Source: Gammaproteobacteria bacterium (lineage in GTDB: Bacteria > Pseudomonadota > Gammaproteobacteria > JAJFKG01). From it: a DNA stretch of 64,000 nt. This document shows, in pieces, positions 47,086 to 56,395 of this stretch. The position numbers and the translations under genes are program-made. The notes beneath the pieces were generated by a model. That model was not told where the DNA came from. It saw only the letters and a list, made by a program, of their open reading frames with translations, and did no database searches. The stretch spans positions 1 to 64,000 of the forward strand of contig JAJFKG010000028.1 in the NCBI GenBank assembly GCA_021773335.1, in the 5' to 3' direction. The stretch's first letter is position 1, and each line of letters begins with the position of its first letter.

Positions 47086-49458
47086 ATGGCAGTTTTACGC
47101 GGTATAGATAGTCAACACGAACAAGATCCACGCCTCCTGTTGCGCGATACGCGCACGCTTGGCCAACGTGTTATTGACTTCTTTAATAGCCCAGTCAATA
47201 TGGCGGCGACCATGATCACGCTAGCGATCATGTGTTTTGTTTTTCCTGCATTGTCAGATTTTATTGGTGTGTTAGGTATTATAGGTTTTTGTTATAAGGC
47301 TAAGCACCGTTCAGTATTACCTTTCCGTTTGCCTAGGACAGCGAATGCGCTGGACTACAATGACTTAAAACCAGGCGGGAAAGATTCGCCGAATAAGAGT
47401 CGTGGGATTTGTTTCTTTGGTAATGACCTCAATAATAATGAAGAACTGTGGTTTACCAATGAAGACATGCGTACTCACGTATTGATTTTTGGTTCTACCG
47501 GTAGTGGTAAAACCGAATTCCTATTGTCGCTTGCCTATAATGCATTGATTCAAGGCAGTGGCTTTATTTATGTGGATGGTAAAGGTGATAACTCACTTTT
47601 CTCCAAAGTCTTTGCGATGGCGCGACGCATGGGACGTGAAGATGATGTCTTAACGATTAATTTCATGACCGGCGCGCGTGACATTATGGGGCCACAAGAA
47701 AAACGCTTATCAAATACCTTGAACCCATTCGCGATTGGTTCCTCAAGTATGTTATCACAGTTGGTTGTGAGCTTGATGGATTCATCATCAGCAACGCCAG
47801 ATGGTGATATGTGGAAAGGGCGTGCGATTTCGTTTGTTGAAGCACTCATGCGTTTGTTGGCTTACATGCGTGATGAAGGCCACGTGCTCCTCGATGCGCA
47901 TACCATTCGACGTTATTTTGGTCTAGAAAAACTTGAAGAAATGGTTATCGATAAGAAATTTCCACGTGATGGTTTAGAGTCGATACCTTTAGACAATGTG
48001 CCAGATACAGCATTCCAGCCGATTGTTTATTATTGTCAAAGTTTGCCAGGGTTTTCATTTGATCCTGCGAAAAAAGGTAAGCAAAGCAATCAGTGTAATG
48101 AGCAGCACGGTTTTATTACTATGCAATTAACGCGTGCGTTTACCTCGCTCGCGGATACTTATGGTCATATTCTACGTACCAATTTGGCCGAAGTGGATTT
48201 GCGAGATGTAGTTTTGAATCGTCGTATTTTGGCTGTGTTATTACCGGCGTTAGAAAAATCACCGGCGGAATTGTCAAACTTGGGTAAGGTTATCGTAGCA
48301 ACTTTGCGTGCGATGATGGCAACTGGTTTAGGTAGCGATGTCGAAGGTGATTATCGTGATTTGATCGAGCGTAAGCCTACTAATGCGGAAACACCCTTTA
48401 TGTGTATTCTCGATGAGTATGGTTACTACGCGGTGGAAGGTTTTGCGGTAGTGCCAGCACAGGCACGTTCTTTGGGTTTCTCGGCGATCTTCGCAGGACA
48501 AGATTTACCAGCCTTCCAAAAAACTTCAAAAGAAGAGGCGATGTCGATTGGTGCAAATACCAATATTAAAATTGCGATGAAGATTGAAGACCCGTCTGAA
48601 ACCTGGGAATTCTTTATGAAGACAGCGGGTGAAGCCTATGTGACAAAGGTCGACCATTTTCAAACCTTGCCACAAAGCATTACCAATACCTATTTAGATA
48701 CGCGTAGTTCATCGTATGAAAAGCGTTCGCGTATTGACCTGTTAGATTTGAAAGATCAAGGATTGGGCGAAGCCCATATTTTCTTTAAGTCAAAAATTGT
48801 TCGTGCCAGGACATTTTATGCGAATCCTCCTGCGGTTAAACGTATGCGTTTAAACAAGATGCTTAAAATTGATGCGCCAGATGATCGTACCTTGATCAAA
48901 CTTGAGCAGCGCATTGGTCGTTTCCAAAAAGTGGTCAAAAATGATGATCTGTTTGTTAATACGCCGGAATTGAGCTCGGACTTGGCCTTGGTTGTGGAAA
49001 CGTATGCCCAAGGTGGCGAAATGAGCAATATCGAAAAAGGGGTGTCTGCTTTATTGGCGTACCAATCGCATAATGAAGCGCAGCGCCCAGAAGTGCCAGA
49101 AGTGTTAGAGTCTTTACAAGAATTGAATGTCTTTACACCGATGCGTACGGCTGAGTTTCCTATGGTCGATGTTATGACCAACGATATCGATGCCTTTAGC
49201 CAACCGTTGTTGCAAACAGCGCCAACGTTGGAACAAATAGAATTTGTTGAGCGTTTGTCGGGCCGTGTTGAACGTATGGCAGGGAATGTGGCCACAGAAA
49301 TTATCAAAGATATGCAGCTAGCAACGCATTATCCGCCCGCGGTGTTGAATTTACCATCGCCAAAAGAATTAACAAACACAGTGCGTTCGCTGAATTCGCA
49401 CATTATTACGGTGATTGAGAACAAGAAACGCGAGCAAGGTGGCCAAGATAGTGTATGA
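47086..49458 (+). CDS. icmO: Type IV coupling ATPase DotL/IcmO
   Basis: A 790-aa VirD4-like ATPase that gates effector entry. It has N-terminal membrane segments (residues ~38-70), Walker A GSTGSGKTEF near 136 and Walker B-like FMCILDEYGYY near 445. The C-terminal ~200 residues are the tail that in Legionella binds IcmS-IcmW, DotN and LvgA. Length is close to the ~783-aa Legionella protein. Confidence 0.97.
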   Translation: MAVLRGIDSQHEQDPRLLLRDTRTLGQRVIDFFNSPVNMAATMITLAIMCFVFPALSDFIGVLGIIGFCYKAKHRSVLPFRLPRTANALDYNDLKPGGKDSPNKSRGICFFGNDLNNNEELWFTNEDMRTHVLIFGSTGSGKTEFLLSLAYNALIQGSGFIYVDGKGDNSLFSKVFAMARRMGREDDVLTINFMTGARDIMGPQEKRLSNTLNPFAIGSSSMLSQLVVSLMDSSSATPDGDMWKGRAISFVEALMRLLAYMRDEGHVLLDAHTIRRYFGLEKLEEMVIDKKFPRDGLESIPLDNVPDTAFQPIVYYCQSLPGFSFDPAKKGKQSNQCNEQHGFITMQLTRAFTSLADTYGHILRTNLAEVDLRDVVLNRRILAVLLPALEKSPAELSNLGKVIVATLRAMMATGLGSDVEGDYRDLIERKPTNAETPFMCILDEYGYYAVEGFAVVPAQARSLGFSAIFAGQDLPAFQKTSKEEAMSIGANTNIKIAMKIEDPSETWEFFMKTAGEAYVTKVDHFQTLPQSITNTYLDTRSSSYEKRSRIDLLDLKDQGLGEAHIFFKSKIVRARTFYANPPAVKRMRLNKMLKIDAPDDRTLIKLEQRIGRFQKVVKNDDLFVNTPELSSDLALVVETYAQGGEMSNIEKGVSALLAYQSHNEAQRPEVPEVLESLQELNVFTPMRTAEFPMVDVMTNDIDAFSQPLLQTAPTLEQIEFVERLSGRVERMAGNVATEIIKDMQLATHYPPAVLNLPSPKELTNTVRSLNSHIITVIENKKREQGGQDSV

Positions 49459-49494
49459 TAGCGCTTTCTATATTTAGGGCCAGGATCGCGACCA

Positions 49495-50160
49495 GTGTTA
49501 AGGTTGATTATTGTACTTATGATGATTTTGAATTTAACAGCATGCGAGCAAAAGACCGTATTTAGCAATCGTTATCCAGGTTTTAATTCTGCGACTAAGG
49601 GAGCGGCTGTTGGCGCGGGTACAGGTGCAGTGATTGGTACTGTCGCTGATGCCGGTTTTCCAGTGGGTACGGGCGTTGGTGCTGTTGTCGGCGGTGCCTT
49701 TGGTGGTGCTATTGGAGCCTATCTTGATGAAACGCGCGATCAAGTCCAAACCTTCGAGAGTCATGATATTCAATTTGTACGCACTGGCGATATTATGACG
49801 ATCATTGTGCCTACCGGTAAATATTTTAATAGTAAAACCCACGAGCCTGCACAAAAATATTACTTCGTCCTTGGTGAGTTGGCACAATGGTTAGAAAATA
49901 TGCCAAAAACTAAAGTCAAAGTTGCCGGTTTCACTGATTCGCAAGTGCCTGATGATGATGCGCGACGCATTTCACAAACAGAAGCAGAGAGTTTTGCAAA
50001 ATTTCTTTGGGATCATGGTGTCGATGGCCGTATTGTTTATGGGGTTGGCTATGGTGCACAATACCCGATTGCCACGAATCGTACCACGAGTGGCAGGAAG
50101 CGTAACAACCGTGTAGAAGTAATAATTAGCTTGTTAACCTCAGGCTCAACCTTAAGTTAA
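49495..50160 (+). CDS. icmN: Dot/Icm lipoprotein DotK/IcmN (OmpA-like domain)
   Basis: A 221-aa lipoprotein: lipobox NLTAC with Cys17, then a Gly-rich segment (GAAVGAGTGAVIGTVADAG...) and an OmpA-like peptidoglycan-binding C-terminus (VAGFTDSQVPDDDARRISQTEA, RKRNNRVEV). The start is GTG 49495. It belongs to the outer-membrane cap of the system. icmL follows directly, so icmM/dotJ, which lies here in Legionella, is missing. Confidence 0.92.
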   Translation: MLRLIIVLMMILNLTACEQKTVFSNRYPGFNSATKGAAVGAGTGAVIGTVADAGFPVGTGVGAVVGGAFGGAIGAYLDETRDQVQTFESHDIQFVRTGDIMTIIVPTGKYFNSKTHEPAQKYYFVLGELAQWLENMPKTKVKVAGFTDSQVPDDDARRISQTEAESFAKFLWDHGVDGRIVYGVGYGAQYPIATNRTTSGRKRNNRVEVIISLLTSGSTLS

Positions 50161-50186
50161 GTGGTGATTGGCGGGAGTTGTCGATA

Positions 50187-50906
50187 ATGGCGAAGCAAAC
50201 GAACAAAGCAAGACCAGCACAAAAAGCGCAACCAACAGGCCAAGCTAAAGCAGCGAAGTCTGCAGTGGGTGCTTTAGAAATGGTCACCCTGCGTAATAAT
50301 TTTTATCGTGATAATTATCGAAAAGTGGTGACGGCTTTATTAGTCGCTTTATTGGTTATTATTGCGGAGTCATTTGTCATTATCTTTATGGTGACGCATA
50401 AGCCACAACCGACTTATTTTGCAACTGATCCAACAGGGCGTTTGACGCCATTACAACCCTTGAATCAACCCAATCTCAACAATCGAGTGGTGTTTCAGTG
50501 GGCAAGTAATGCTGCAGTGTCAGTTTATTCGTTTGACTTTGTGAATTATCAAAAAGAGTTATCACAAGCGCATGCCGATTATTTTACACCAACAGGCTGG
50601 GCAAGTTTGATGAAGGCATTCAACGATGCACAATTGATTCAAACGGTTAAAGCGAAAAAATTAACGGTATCGGCGGTAGTGACGGGGGCACCGGTATTAT
50701 TAGATCAAAAAGTGGTTGATGGCCGCTATCAATGGGTTGTGCAAATGCCAATGCTAGTGACTTATCAGAGCGCAAGTGAGACCCAGAGCTATCCCCTGGT
50801 TGTCACAATGGTGATTCAACGCGTGTCTACGCTAAATTCAGCGCGAGGTATTGGTATTACTCAATATCTAGCGCAGCAGCAATCTTCAACAACCTCTGGG
50901 CAATAA
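50187..50906 (+). CDS. icmL: Dot/Icm inner-membrane protein DotI/IcmL
   Basis: A 239-aa VirB8-like protein. It has an Ala/Lys/Gln-rich cytosolic head, one membrane segment (about residues 50-72) and a periplasmic domain with DFVNYQKELSQAHADYFTPTGW. ATG 50187 is used; GGGAG lies 10 nt upstream, while a TTG at 50178 is too near that site. In Legionella DotI pairs with its paralogue DotJ, absent here, so homo-oligomers are likely. Confidence 0.94.
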   Translation: MAKQTNKARPAQKAQPTGQAKAAKSAVGALEMVTLRNNFYRDNYRKVVTALLVALLVIIAESFVIIFMVTHKPQPTYFATDPTGRLTPLQPLNQPNLNNRVVFQWASNAAVSVYSFDFVNYQKELSQAHADYFTPTGWASLMKAFNDAQLIQTVKAKKLTVSAVVTGAPVLLDQKVVDGRYQWVVQMPMLVTYQSASETQSYPLVVTMVIQRVSTLNSARGIGITQYLAQQQSSTTSGQ

Positions 50907-50924
50907 TGGTGGAGTGAGTCGCGA

Positions 50925-52211
50925 ATGATGAGACAACGTCGTAGCAAAAGCTTTCTCATTATCATAGCGTTACTGCTAGGGGTGACTGCCTCTTTTATTT
51001 TGGCGACAAAAATGAATTGGCAGCAGGAGGGTTTAATTACGCCAGCGCAGGCGGCTCCAGTACCCTCAGTATCAGCAAAAAATAATAACCAACCTACAGC
51101 GTCGACGACCACGACATCGGCGCAGGCAAATGCCGCACCAGCGAATTCGCAAGCGCAGCAAAAATTGACGCCGATTGAGCAACAGATGTTGGCGCAGGCG
51201 CAAACTAAGCTTAAGGCTGCGCAAGCTCAAGCTGGCGTGCAAGCAAATAGTGGTGCAGCAGCAACGCCTACACCTAAATCAACAACAGGGCAAACTCAAA
51301 CAACTCAGCAGGCAGTAGCCACACAACAACAGCAGATAGCCCAACTAAAGGCAAAGGAAGAAGCACTCACACAAGCACAACAACAAAGACAGACCGTTGA
51401 ACAGCAAGTGTCACAACGATCGGCATTATATCGTCGCGCGCAACAGCAAGAAGCATTTGAAAAGGTATTAGGCCAGACGCTGCCAATGACACCAACACAA
51501 ATAGAGCGTCTTAAGCGGATGTATAATGAAACGCAAAAGGCATCAGCGGCTGTACCAGGTGTGCCTCCGCGTCCAACATCAACGTCTGAGCTGGTTGATT
51601 TAGCGCCTGGAGCGGTGCCCCCCGTTATTCGTTTATCGCAGGGTTTCGTCACATCTTTGGTGTTTATTGATTCTTCCGGTGCACCCTGGGATATTGATTC
51701 CTACGATTTAGGTAATCCAAATGCATTTAATATCCAATGGAATAAAACCGGCAATACCTTGATGGTGCAAGCGAGTAGTGCTTATACGTATGGTAATTTG
51801 GCGGTTAAGTTAAAGGGCTTGGCTACGCCGGTAATGTTAACTTTGATTCCAGGACAACATGTAGTGGATTATCGAGTTGATTTGCGTGTCCAGGGCTATG
51901 GTCCGAATGGGACGGGTAAGGGTAAAAGTAGTAGTGATTTGCCACCGAGCGCTAATCCTTTATTATTAGGTATTCTCGACGGAGTTGCGCCGAGTGGTAG
52001 CAAGCCGGTTAATGTTGATGGTGGCGATGCACAAGCATGGGTTTATAAAGGTAAGTTGTATGTGCGTACGCGGATGACGGTATTATCGCCGAGTTACGAT
52101 GCAACCATGTCAAGCGCTGATGGTACCCATGCCTATGAAATGGCTAAAGTGCCGGTGATTCTCGCGGCACGTAATGGCAAAGCCGTGCAATTAAAGTTGG
52201 AAGGTCTCTAG
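50925..52211 (+). CDS. icmK: Dot/Icm outer-membrane core protein DotH/IcmK
   Basis: A 428-aa exported protein (longer than the ~360-aa Legionella DotH). A signal/anchor segment at residues 10-30 is followed by an Ala/Gln/Thr-rich linker (about 40-165). The conserved C-terminal domain (PPVIRLSQGFVTSLVFIDSSGAPWDIDSYDLG...) is VirB9-like. Extra length lies in the linker. Confidence 0.95.
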   Translation: MMRQRRSKSFLIIIALLLGVTASFILATKMNWQQEGLITPAQAAPVPSVSAKNNNQPTASTTTTSAQANAAPANSQAQQKLTPIEQQMLAQAQTKLKAAQAQAGVQANSGAAATPTPKSTTGQTQTTQQAVATQQQQIAQLKAKEEALTQAQQQRQTVEQQVSQRSALYRRAQQQEAFEKVLGQTLPMTPTQIERLKRMYNETQKASAAVPGVPPRPTSTSELVDLAPGAVPPVIRLSQGFVTSLVFIDSSGAPWDIDSYDLGNPNAFNIQWNKTGNTLMVQASSAYTYGNLAVKLKGLATPVMLTLIPGQHVVDYRVDLRVQGYGPNGTGKGKSSSDLPPSANPLLLGILDGVAPSGSKPVNVDGGDAQAWVYKGKLYVRTRMTVLSPSYDATMSSADGTHAYEMAKVPVILAARNGKAVQLKLEGL

Positions 52212-52213
52212 TT

Positions 52214-53500
52214 ATGGCTGGCAAACTGAAAAATCTATCCGGTTTGTTTTCTGACATGAAGACGCGTACGATTATCATCATCACAGTAGCGCTGCTCGGT
52301 ATTGGTTTAGTGGCCGGCTTGTCGGGTTTAACGCGCAAATCAGGCGATCAAAAACAACAGTCTTCACAAGTCGCGGGTGCACCGTCGATACAAAGTATTC
52401 CCGGTACGGGTAAAAAACCAACGCCTGCTTATTTGCAAGCAACACAACAAGCTAATAAGCAAGCTTATGAGCAAGCGCTGCAACAAGGTGGCAGCACGTT
52501 ACCAACGTTAATTGGTGATGACGACGCTAGCAAAGATAAAGCGAAGCAAACCAGTGCAACGACGTTGAACCCACAAGCACAAGCATTAAAATTAGAGCAA
52601 CAAAAATTACTTGAACAACAAAAACTTGCACAAGCGCAACAAGCCCAGCAAGCCGCGATGGCGGCACGTGCGGCAAGTGAGCAGCAAGATACGCAACTAG
52701 AACAAGGTATGTCACGTGAAATTAAAGGCTTAGTTGGTGCGTGGAATCCTCCTGCGCAAGCTTATGAGCAGGGCAAAGGTGCCGCGGCGCAGCAAGGGCA
52801 ACAACCAGGTGCGCCAGGCACTGCTGCCACTCAAGTGCAAGGTGCAGGTACGAGTCAGCAACAAGCACAATCATCTACTGTTAAACCGTCGTCTAGTTTT
52901 GATGGAACAGGTGGAGAACCTGGCAAAACTATCAAAGCCGGCACAATTTATTTCGGCGTGTTAAACACTCAAGTTAACAGTGATCAGCCTGGGCCAGTCA
53001 TGGCGACGATAGTATTAGGCCCTTACAAAGGTGCCAAGCTGTTAGGAACCTTAAGCCGTTCGCAATATGGCAAACGCGTGTTATTACGCTTTGACCATAT
53101 GTCGGTTGCAGATTTGGATAGTAGTTTGTCAATCAATGTTGTGGCGATTGATCCGAATAATGCGCGCACTGCATTGGCTAGTCACGTTGATAACCATTAT
53201 TTAATGCGTTATGGCACTTTATTAGCTGCGTCATTTCTATCTGGGTATGGACAAGCTGTCGCATTATCAAATTCGGTAACGACGATTAATCCCTTTGGTG
53301 GTTCAGATCAACAATTTGGAAATTTAAGTGCGAGCGATGAGGCATTATATGCATTAGGTGTCGTCGGCACTAATCTCGGTAATGAGTTGGGTGATGTATA
53401 TAACCGTCCGCCCACCATTGTAGTTAACTCAGGTACGAGTATTGGTTTATTGTTTCTGACCGATATCAAAGTACCAGAAGCGCCAAAAACAGAGGCTTGA
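52214..53500 (+). CDS. icmE: Dot/Icm core channel protein DotG/IcmE, short form
   Basis: A 428-aa VirB10-like protein. It has an N-terminal membrane segment (about residues 18-36), a Gln/Ala-rich linker (about 50-230) and the conserved C-terminal TrbI/VirB10 domain (TIKAGTIYFGVLNTQVNSDQPGPVMATI...). Legionella DotG is about 1048 aa because of a long array of short repeats; this copy has none of it. The frame is intact from start to stop with no sign of a frameshift. It follows icmK by 2 nt. Confidence 0.93.
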   Translation: MAGKLKNLSGLFSDMKTRTIIIITVALLGIGLVAGLSGLTRKSGDQKQQSSQVAGAPSIQSIPGTGKKPTPAYLQATQQANKQAYEQALQQGGSTLPTLIGDDDASKDKAKQTSATTLNPQAQALKLEQQKLLEQQKLAQAQQAQQAAMAARAASEQQDTQLEQGMSREIKGLVGAWNPPAQAYEQGKGAAAQQGQQPGAPGTAATQVQGAGTSQQQAQSSTVKPSSSFDGTGGEPGKTIKAGTIYFGVLNTQVNSDQPGPVMATIVLGPYKGAKLLGTLSRSQYGKRVLLRFDHMSVADLDSSLSINVVAIDPNNARTALASHVDNHYLMRYGTLLAASFLSGYGQAVALSNSVTTINPFGGSDQQFGNLSASDEALYALGVVGTNLGNELGDVYNRPPTIVVNSGTSIGLLFLTDIKVPEAPKTEA

Positions 53501-53506
53501 TGAGGT

Positions 53507-54625
53507 ATGAATATTATCGATAACGAACATGAAAATGATCAGGAAGATCTCTATTCAGAAGATGATATTGAAGAGTATCATTTTGCTGATGACGATGATG
53601 AAGTTGAAACAGAAAGCTATGAGACAGTTGCTTCAGGCGGTGGTTTCCTTGATAAAATCAAAGGCATGATTGGTGATTCCTTTATATTGGAAAAAATAAA
53701 AGGTATGGCTGTGCCACTGGTTATTGGTGGCGTGTTTTTAATTTTTTGTATCTATAAATTGATGGGCCTATTTTCAGCACCGAATGCCCCGAAACAAAGC
53801 ATGCCGCGCGGACAGGATTTAACGAAGATTGTGCAACAAAAGCCGTACACTGGCAAGCAAAAAGCAACCCTGCCTACAGCGACAAGCATTGTTGGTCCGG
53901 GTGGTAAGGCTAGCGCGCCAACACCGAAATCAACGGCAACTGAGTCTGCACAAAAAACGACGGCCACACAACCGGCCACCCAAACCCAAGCACAGCAACA
54001 AGCTAGGTTTGGTACCAGTCCCTCTACGCAAACTCCGTCTGAACAACAGGGCTATAGGGAACCGGGATACGCTGGCTTGCCGCCAATGGCGTCACCCCAG
54101 GCATCGCCACCACAGTCAAGTACCGAGGACAAAGCAATCAAGGAACGTTTGCACAATTTAGAACAACAACAACAACGTAGCGAGCAAGAAATTGGGCAAA
54201 TTCAACAAACGGTTATCGAGATAAATTCCAATCTCAGTAAGATTAACACGGCGATTGCACAGCTGGCGGGTAATAGCGCTATGCAGGCTAGGCAACCAAT
54301 GGTTGCTGCGCCAAGCACGCGTAGTGCACAACAAGCTACTGTTGCCGCAGCGGCGAAAAAACAGGAATTACAACTAAAGCAAGCGCAGGAAACCTTTCAG
54401 AAGAAGCAAAAACAAAAGGCTCTTGAGAAAAAATCAAGAGTGGTTTACCACGTGCAAGCGATCATTCCAGGTCGTGCTTGGTTAAAGTCAGCTGATGGGA
54501 TGACGATTACAGTTGTTAAAGGGAATAGAGTACCGGGTTATGGACGAGTGACACAGATAGATTCTGATAATGGCATAGTCCGAACCAGCGATGGCACGGT
54601 GTTTGGTTATGCCTTTGATAACTGA
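53507..54625 (+). CDS. icmG: Dot/Icm protein DotF/IcmG
   Basis: A 372-aa protein (Legionella ~269 aa). An acidic N-terminal tail (DNEHENDQEDLYSEDD...), one membrane segment (about residues 68-88) and a long Thr/Gln/Ala-rich periplasmic stretch lead to a coiled coil (about 205-260) and a C-terminal folded domain (VVYHVQAIIPGRAWLKSADGMTITV). Extra length again lies in the linker. It lies 6 nt after icmE. Confidence 0.9.
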   Translation: MNIIDNEHENDQEDLYSEDDIEEYHFADDDDEVETESYETVASGGGFLDKIKGMIGDSFILEKIKGMAVPLVIGGVFLIFCIYKLMGLFSAPNAPKQSMPRGQDLTKIVQQKPYTGKQKATLPTATSIVGPGGKASAPTPKSTATESAQKTTATQPATQTQAQQQARFGTSPSTQTPSEQQGYREPGYAGLPPMASPQASPPQSSTEDKAIKERLHNLEQQQQRSEQEIGQIQQTVIEINSNLSKINTAIAQLAGNSAMQARQPMVAAPSTRSAQQATVAAAAKKQELQLKQAQETFQKKQKQKALEKKSRVVYHVQAIIPGRAWLKSADGMTITVVKGNRVPGYGRVTQIDSDNGIVRTSDGTVFGYAFDN

Positions 54626-54640
54626 TGAGGTGTAAACGCA

Positions 54641-55156
54641 ATGACAGTCCCAAGTTTACAGGCATTATTATACAATTTTAGTGTTTCTTACCCTTGGCTA
54701 GAACGCTTACTCTTCGCAACTTCTTATATGTTAGGGTTGGGCATGCTGTTTAGGGCAACCTACCAACTTAAGATTTATGGTGAGTTGCGCACTATGATGG
54801 CGTCACACACTAATATCGGCCACCAAGTTGCATTGATTGTTGCGGGGGTGTGTTTAACGTACTTACCATCGGCAATCTATACTTTCACTTACCAGCTCTT
54901 TGGCTATACGAATCCTTTACAATATATGGGGTCAAGCACCCAATGGCATAATTCGCTGACGATTGTTGGCTTATTTGTGCAGTTTGTCGGGTTATTAGCC
55001 TTTATCCGTGGTTGGATGATCCTGTCTAACCTGGGTAAACAAGGGGGGCAGCCGGCATTTGGTAAGGGTATGACGCACGTGATTGGTGGTATTCTGGCGA
55101 TGAACATCTGGGGTACAGTGAGACTTTTCTCGAGCGCCTTTGGGTGGAATGGTTAG
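54641..55156 (+). CDS. icmC: Dot/Icm inner-membrane protein DotE/IcmC
   Basis: A 171-aa membrane protein with three to four hydrophobic segments (residues ~20-40, 60-85, 105-127, 145-165). It carries the family stretch LERLLFATSYMLGLGMLFRATYQLK and IRGWMILSNLGKQGGQP. It is related to IcmD/DotP. It ends the icmP-icmC run; icmD has its own promoter 171 bp on. Confidence 0.92.
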   Translation: MTVPSLQALLYNFSVSYPWLERLLFATSYMLGLGMLFRATYQLKIYGELRTMMASHTNIGHQVALIVAGVCLTYLPSAIYTFTYQLFGYTNPLQYMGSSTQWHNSLTIVGLFVQFVGLLAFIRGWMILSNLGKQGGQPAFGKGMTHVIGGILAMNIWGTVRLFSSAFGWNG

Positions 55157-55222
55157 TAGCCCAATAATAGGGCAAAATTCGTTCTAACTCACGGATAAAT
55201 AGACTATTTTTTAGGCTGAAGA

Positions 55223-55255
55223 GTTAAGTTTTTGTTAATTTTTTATAGGTATAAT
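55223..55255 (+). promoter_or_regulatory. PmrA-type box and -10 of icmD-icmJ-icmB
   Basis: gttaagtttttgttaa at 55223-55238 fits the PmrA spacing TTAA-N2-TT-N2-N-TTAA, with g instead of c at both outer positions. A perfect TATAAT is at 55250-55255, 11 nt after the box, the same distance as in the icmV and icmP promoters. Confidence 0.75.
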
Positions 55256-55327
55256 TGCGGAAATATGCGATGCTATGGCGCTTCGCTAGATTAACGTTTG
55301 TGAACTTGGTGTTTACGGGAGAATGAA

Positions 55328-55765
55328 GTGAGTATTATGCAACGTGAAAGTAAGAAGCTCTGGTATTTTAAGCTAGTGTTGTTGATTGCAGCATCTCTGG
55401 GCTGCTTTTATGTGGGTACTGCAGAGGCTTTAGTCGTCTCTGGTGTTGGGCCTAGTCAAACTCTGGGTGATGTGGCGGCACACGTTACCACTTCCATGAG
55501 TAATTTGGCGAAATTGATTTCTGCTGCATCTTATGTGGCTGGTATGGGTTTTGCCGTTGGTGCAATCTTTAAGTTTAAAGCACATAAAGATAATCCAACC
55601 CAAATTCCCATCGGGACGCCGATTGCTTTGATCTTCATTGCTGCGGCATTGATTTTCTTACCAAGTCTATTCCAAATGGCTGGTGAAACCTTGTTTGGTT
55701 CTAGTGCAACTACCGGTGGGTTGGAAGGTGATAATCCTTATACCCAAAATGTAGGAGGTTTTTAA
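55328..55765 (+). CDS. icmD: Dot/Icm inner-membrane protein DotP/IcmD
   Basis: A 145-aa membrane protein with a signal-like first segment (residues 14-32, ending TAEA) and two more near 60-80 and 95-118. It has the conserved AKLISAASYVAGMGFAVGAIFKFKAHKDNP. GTG 55328 is chosen because GGGAGA ends 5 nt upstream; an ATG 9 nt later is too far. Its stop overlaps the icmJ start (TAATG). Confidence 0.93.
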   Translation: MSIMQRESKKLWYFKLVLLIAASLGCFYVGTAEALVVSGVGPSQTLGDVAAHVTTSMSNLAKLISAASYVAGMGFAVGAIFKFKAHKDNPTQIPIGTPIALIFIAAALIFLPSLFQMAGETLFGSSATTGGLEGDNPYTQNVGGF

Positions 55766-56382
55766 TGCCCCTACATTCACTGGCATTGTCAGTGAATCCT
55801 AATGCCTGGCGGATGTTTTCCGCCAGGCGAACTGCACAAGCGTTCAAACCTGTTAGTGAAAAAATTTGGCAACGAGATGATTACACTTGCCAGTTCTGCG
55901 GTTTCCAAGCCCGTCAATTTCAAGAAGTCGTCAACCTTGACGGCAATTACCGTAATAACAAAGCCAACAACCTGATTACCGCATGTATCTTTTGTACTCA
56001 ATGTTTATTCTTGGAGTCTGTAGGCGTTGAAGAATTTGGCGGTGGTACTATTATTTATTTGCCAGAAATGCAACAGCCAGAGTTAAATAGCTTTTGTCAT
56101 GTGATTTTCTGCGCGATGGCGAATGACACTAATTATCAAGAAACTTCACAGGCACTGTACCGTAGCTTTAAATTTCGTTCGCAAATTGTTGAAGAGCAAT
56201 TTGGTGAGGGAACGAGTACGCCGTCGGTACTTGGTCAGTTGATGATCGAAGCTGGAATGACGCGACCAAAGTGGCAAAAAAAAGTATTACAGGAATTGCG
56301 TTTATTGCCGTCTCGGGTTAAGTTCAAAAAAGAAATTGAGGCATGGGCTGCAGCAGCCATGAATGAAATGTCGTCGGAGTAG
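55765..56382 (+). CDS. icmJ: Dot/Icm coupling-complex zinc protein DotN/IcmJ
   Basis: A 205-aa cytosolic protein with an HNH-like zinc site: CQFCGFQ near residue 41 and CIFCTQC near 73. It matches IcmJ/DotN (208 aa), which binds the DotL tail. It lies between icmD and icmB as in Legionella and ends 13 nt before the icmB start. Confidence 0.95.
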   Translation: MPLHSLALSVNPNAWRMFSARRTAQAFKPVSEKIWQRDDYTCQFCGFQARQFQEVVNLDGNYRNNKANNLITACIFCTQCLFLESVGVEEFGGGTIIYLPEMQQPELNSFCHVIFCAMANDTNYQETSQALYRSFKFRSQIVEEQFGEGTSTPSVLGQLMIEAGMTRPKWQKKVLQELRLLPSRVKFKKEIEAWAAAAMNEMSSE

Positions 56383-56395
56383 TGCTAGGGGAACT

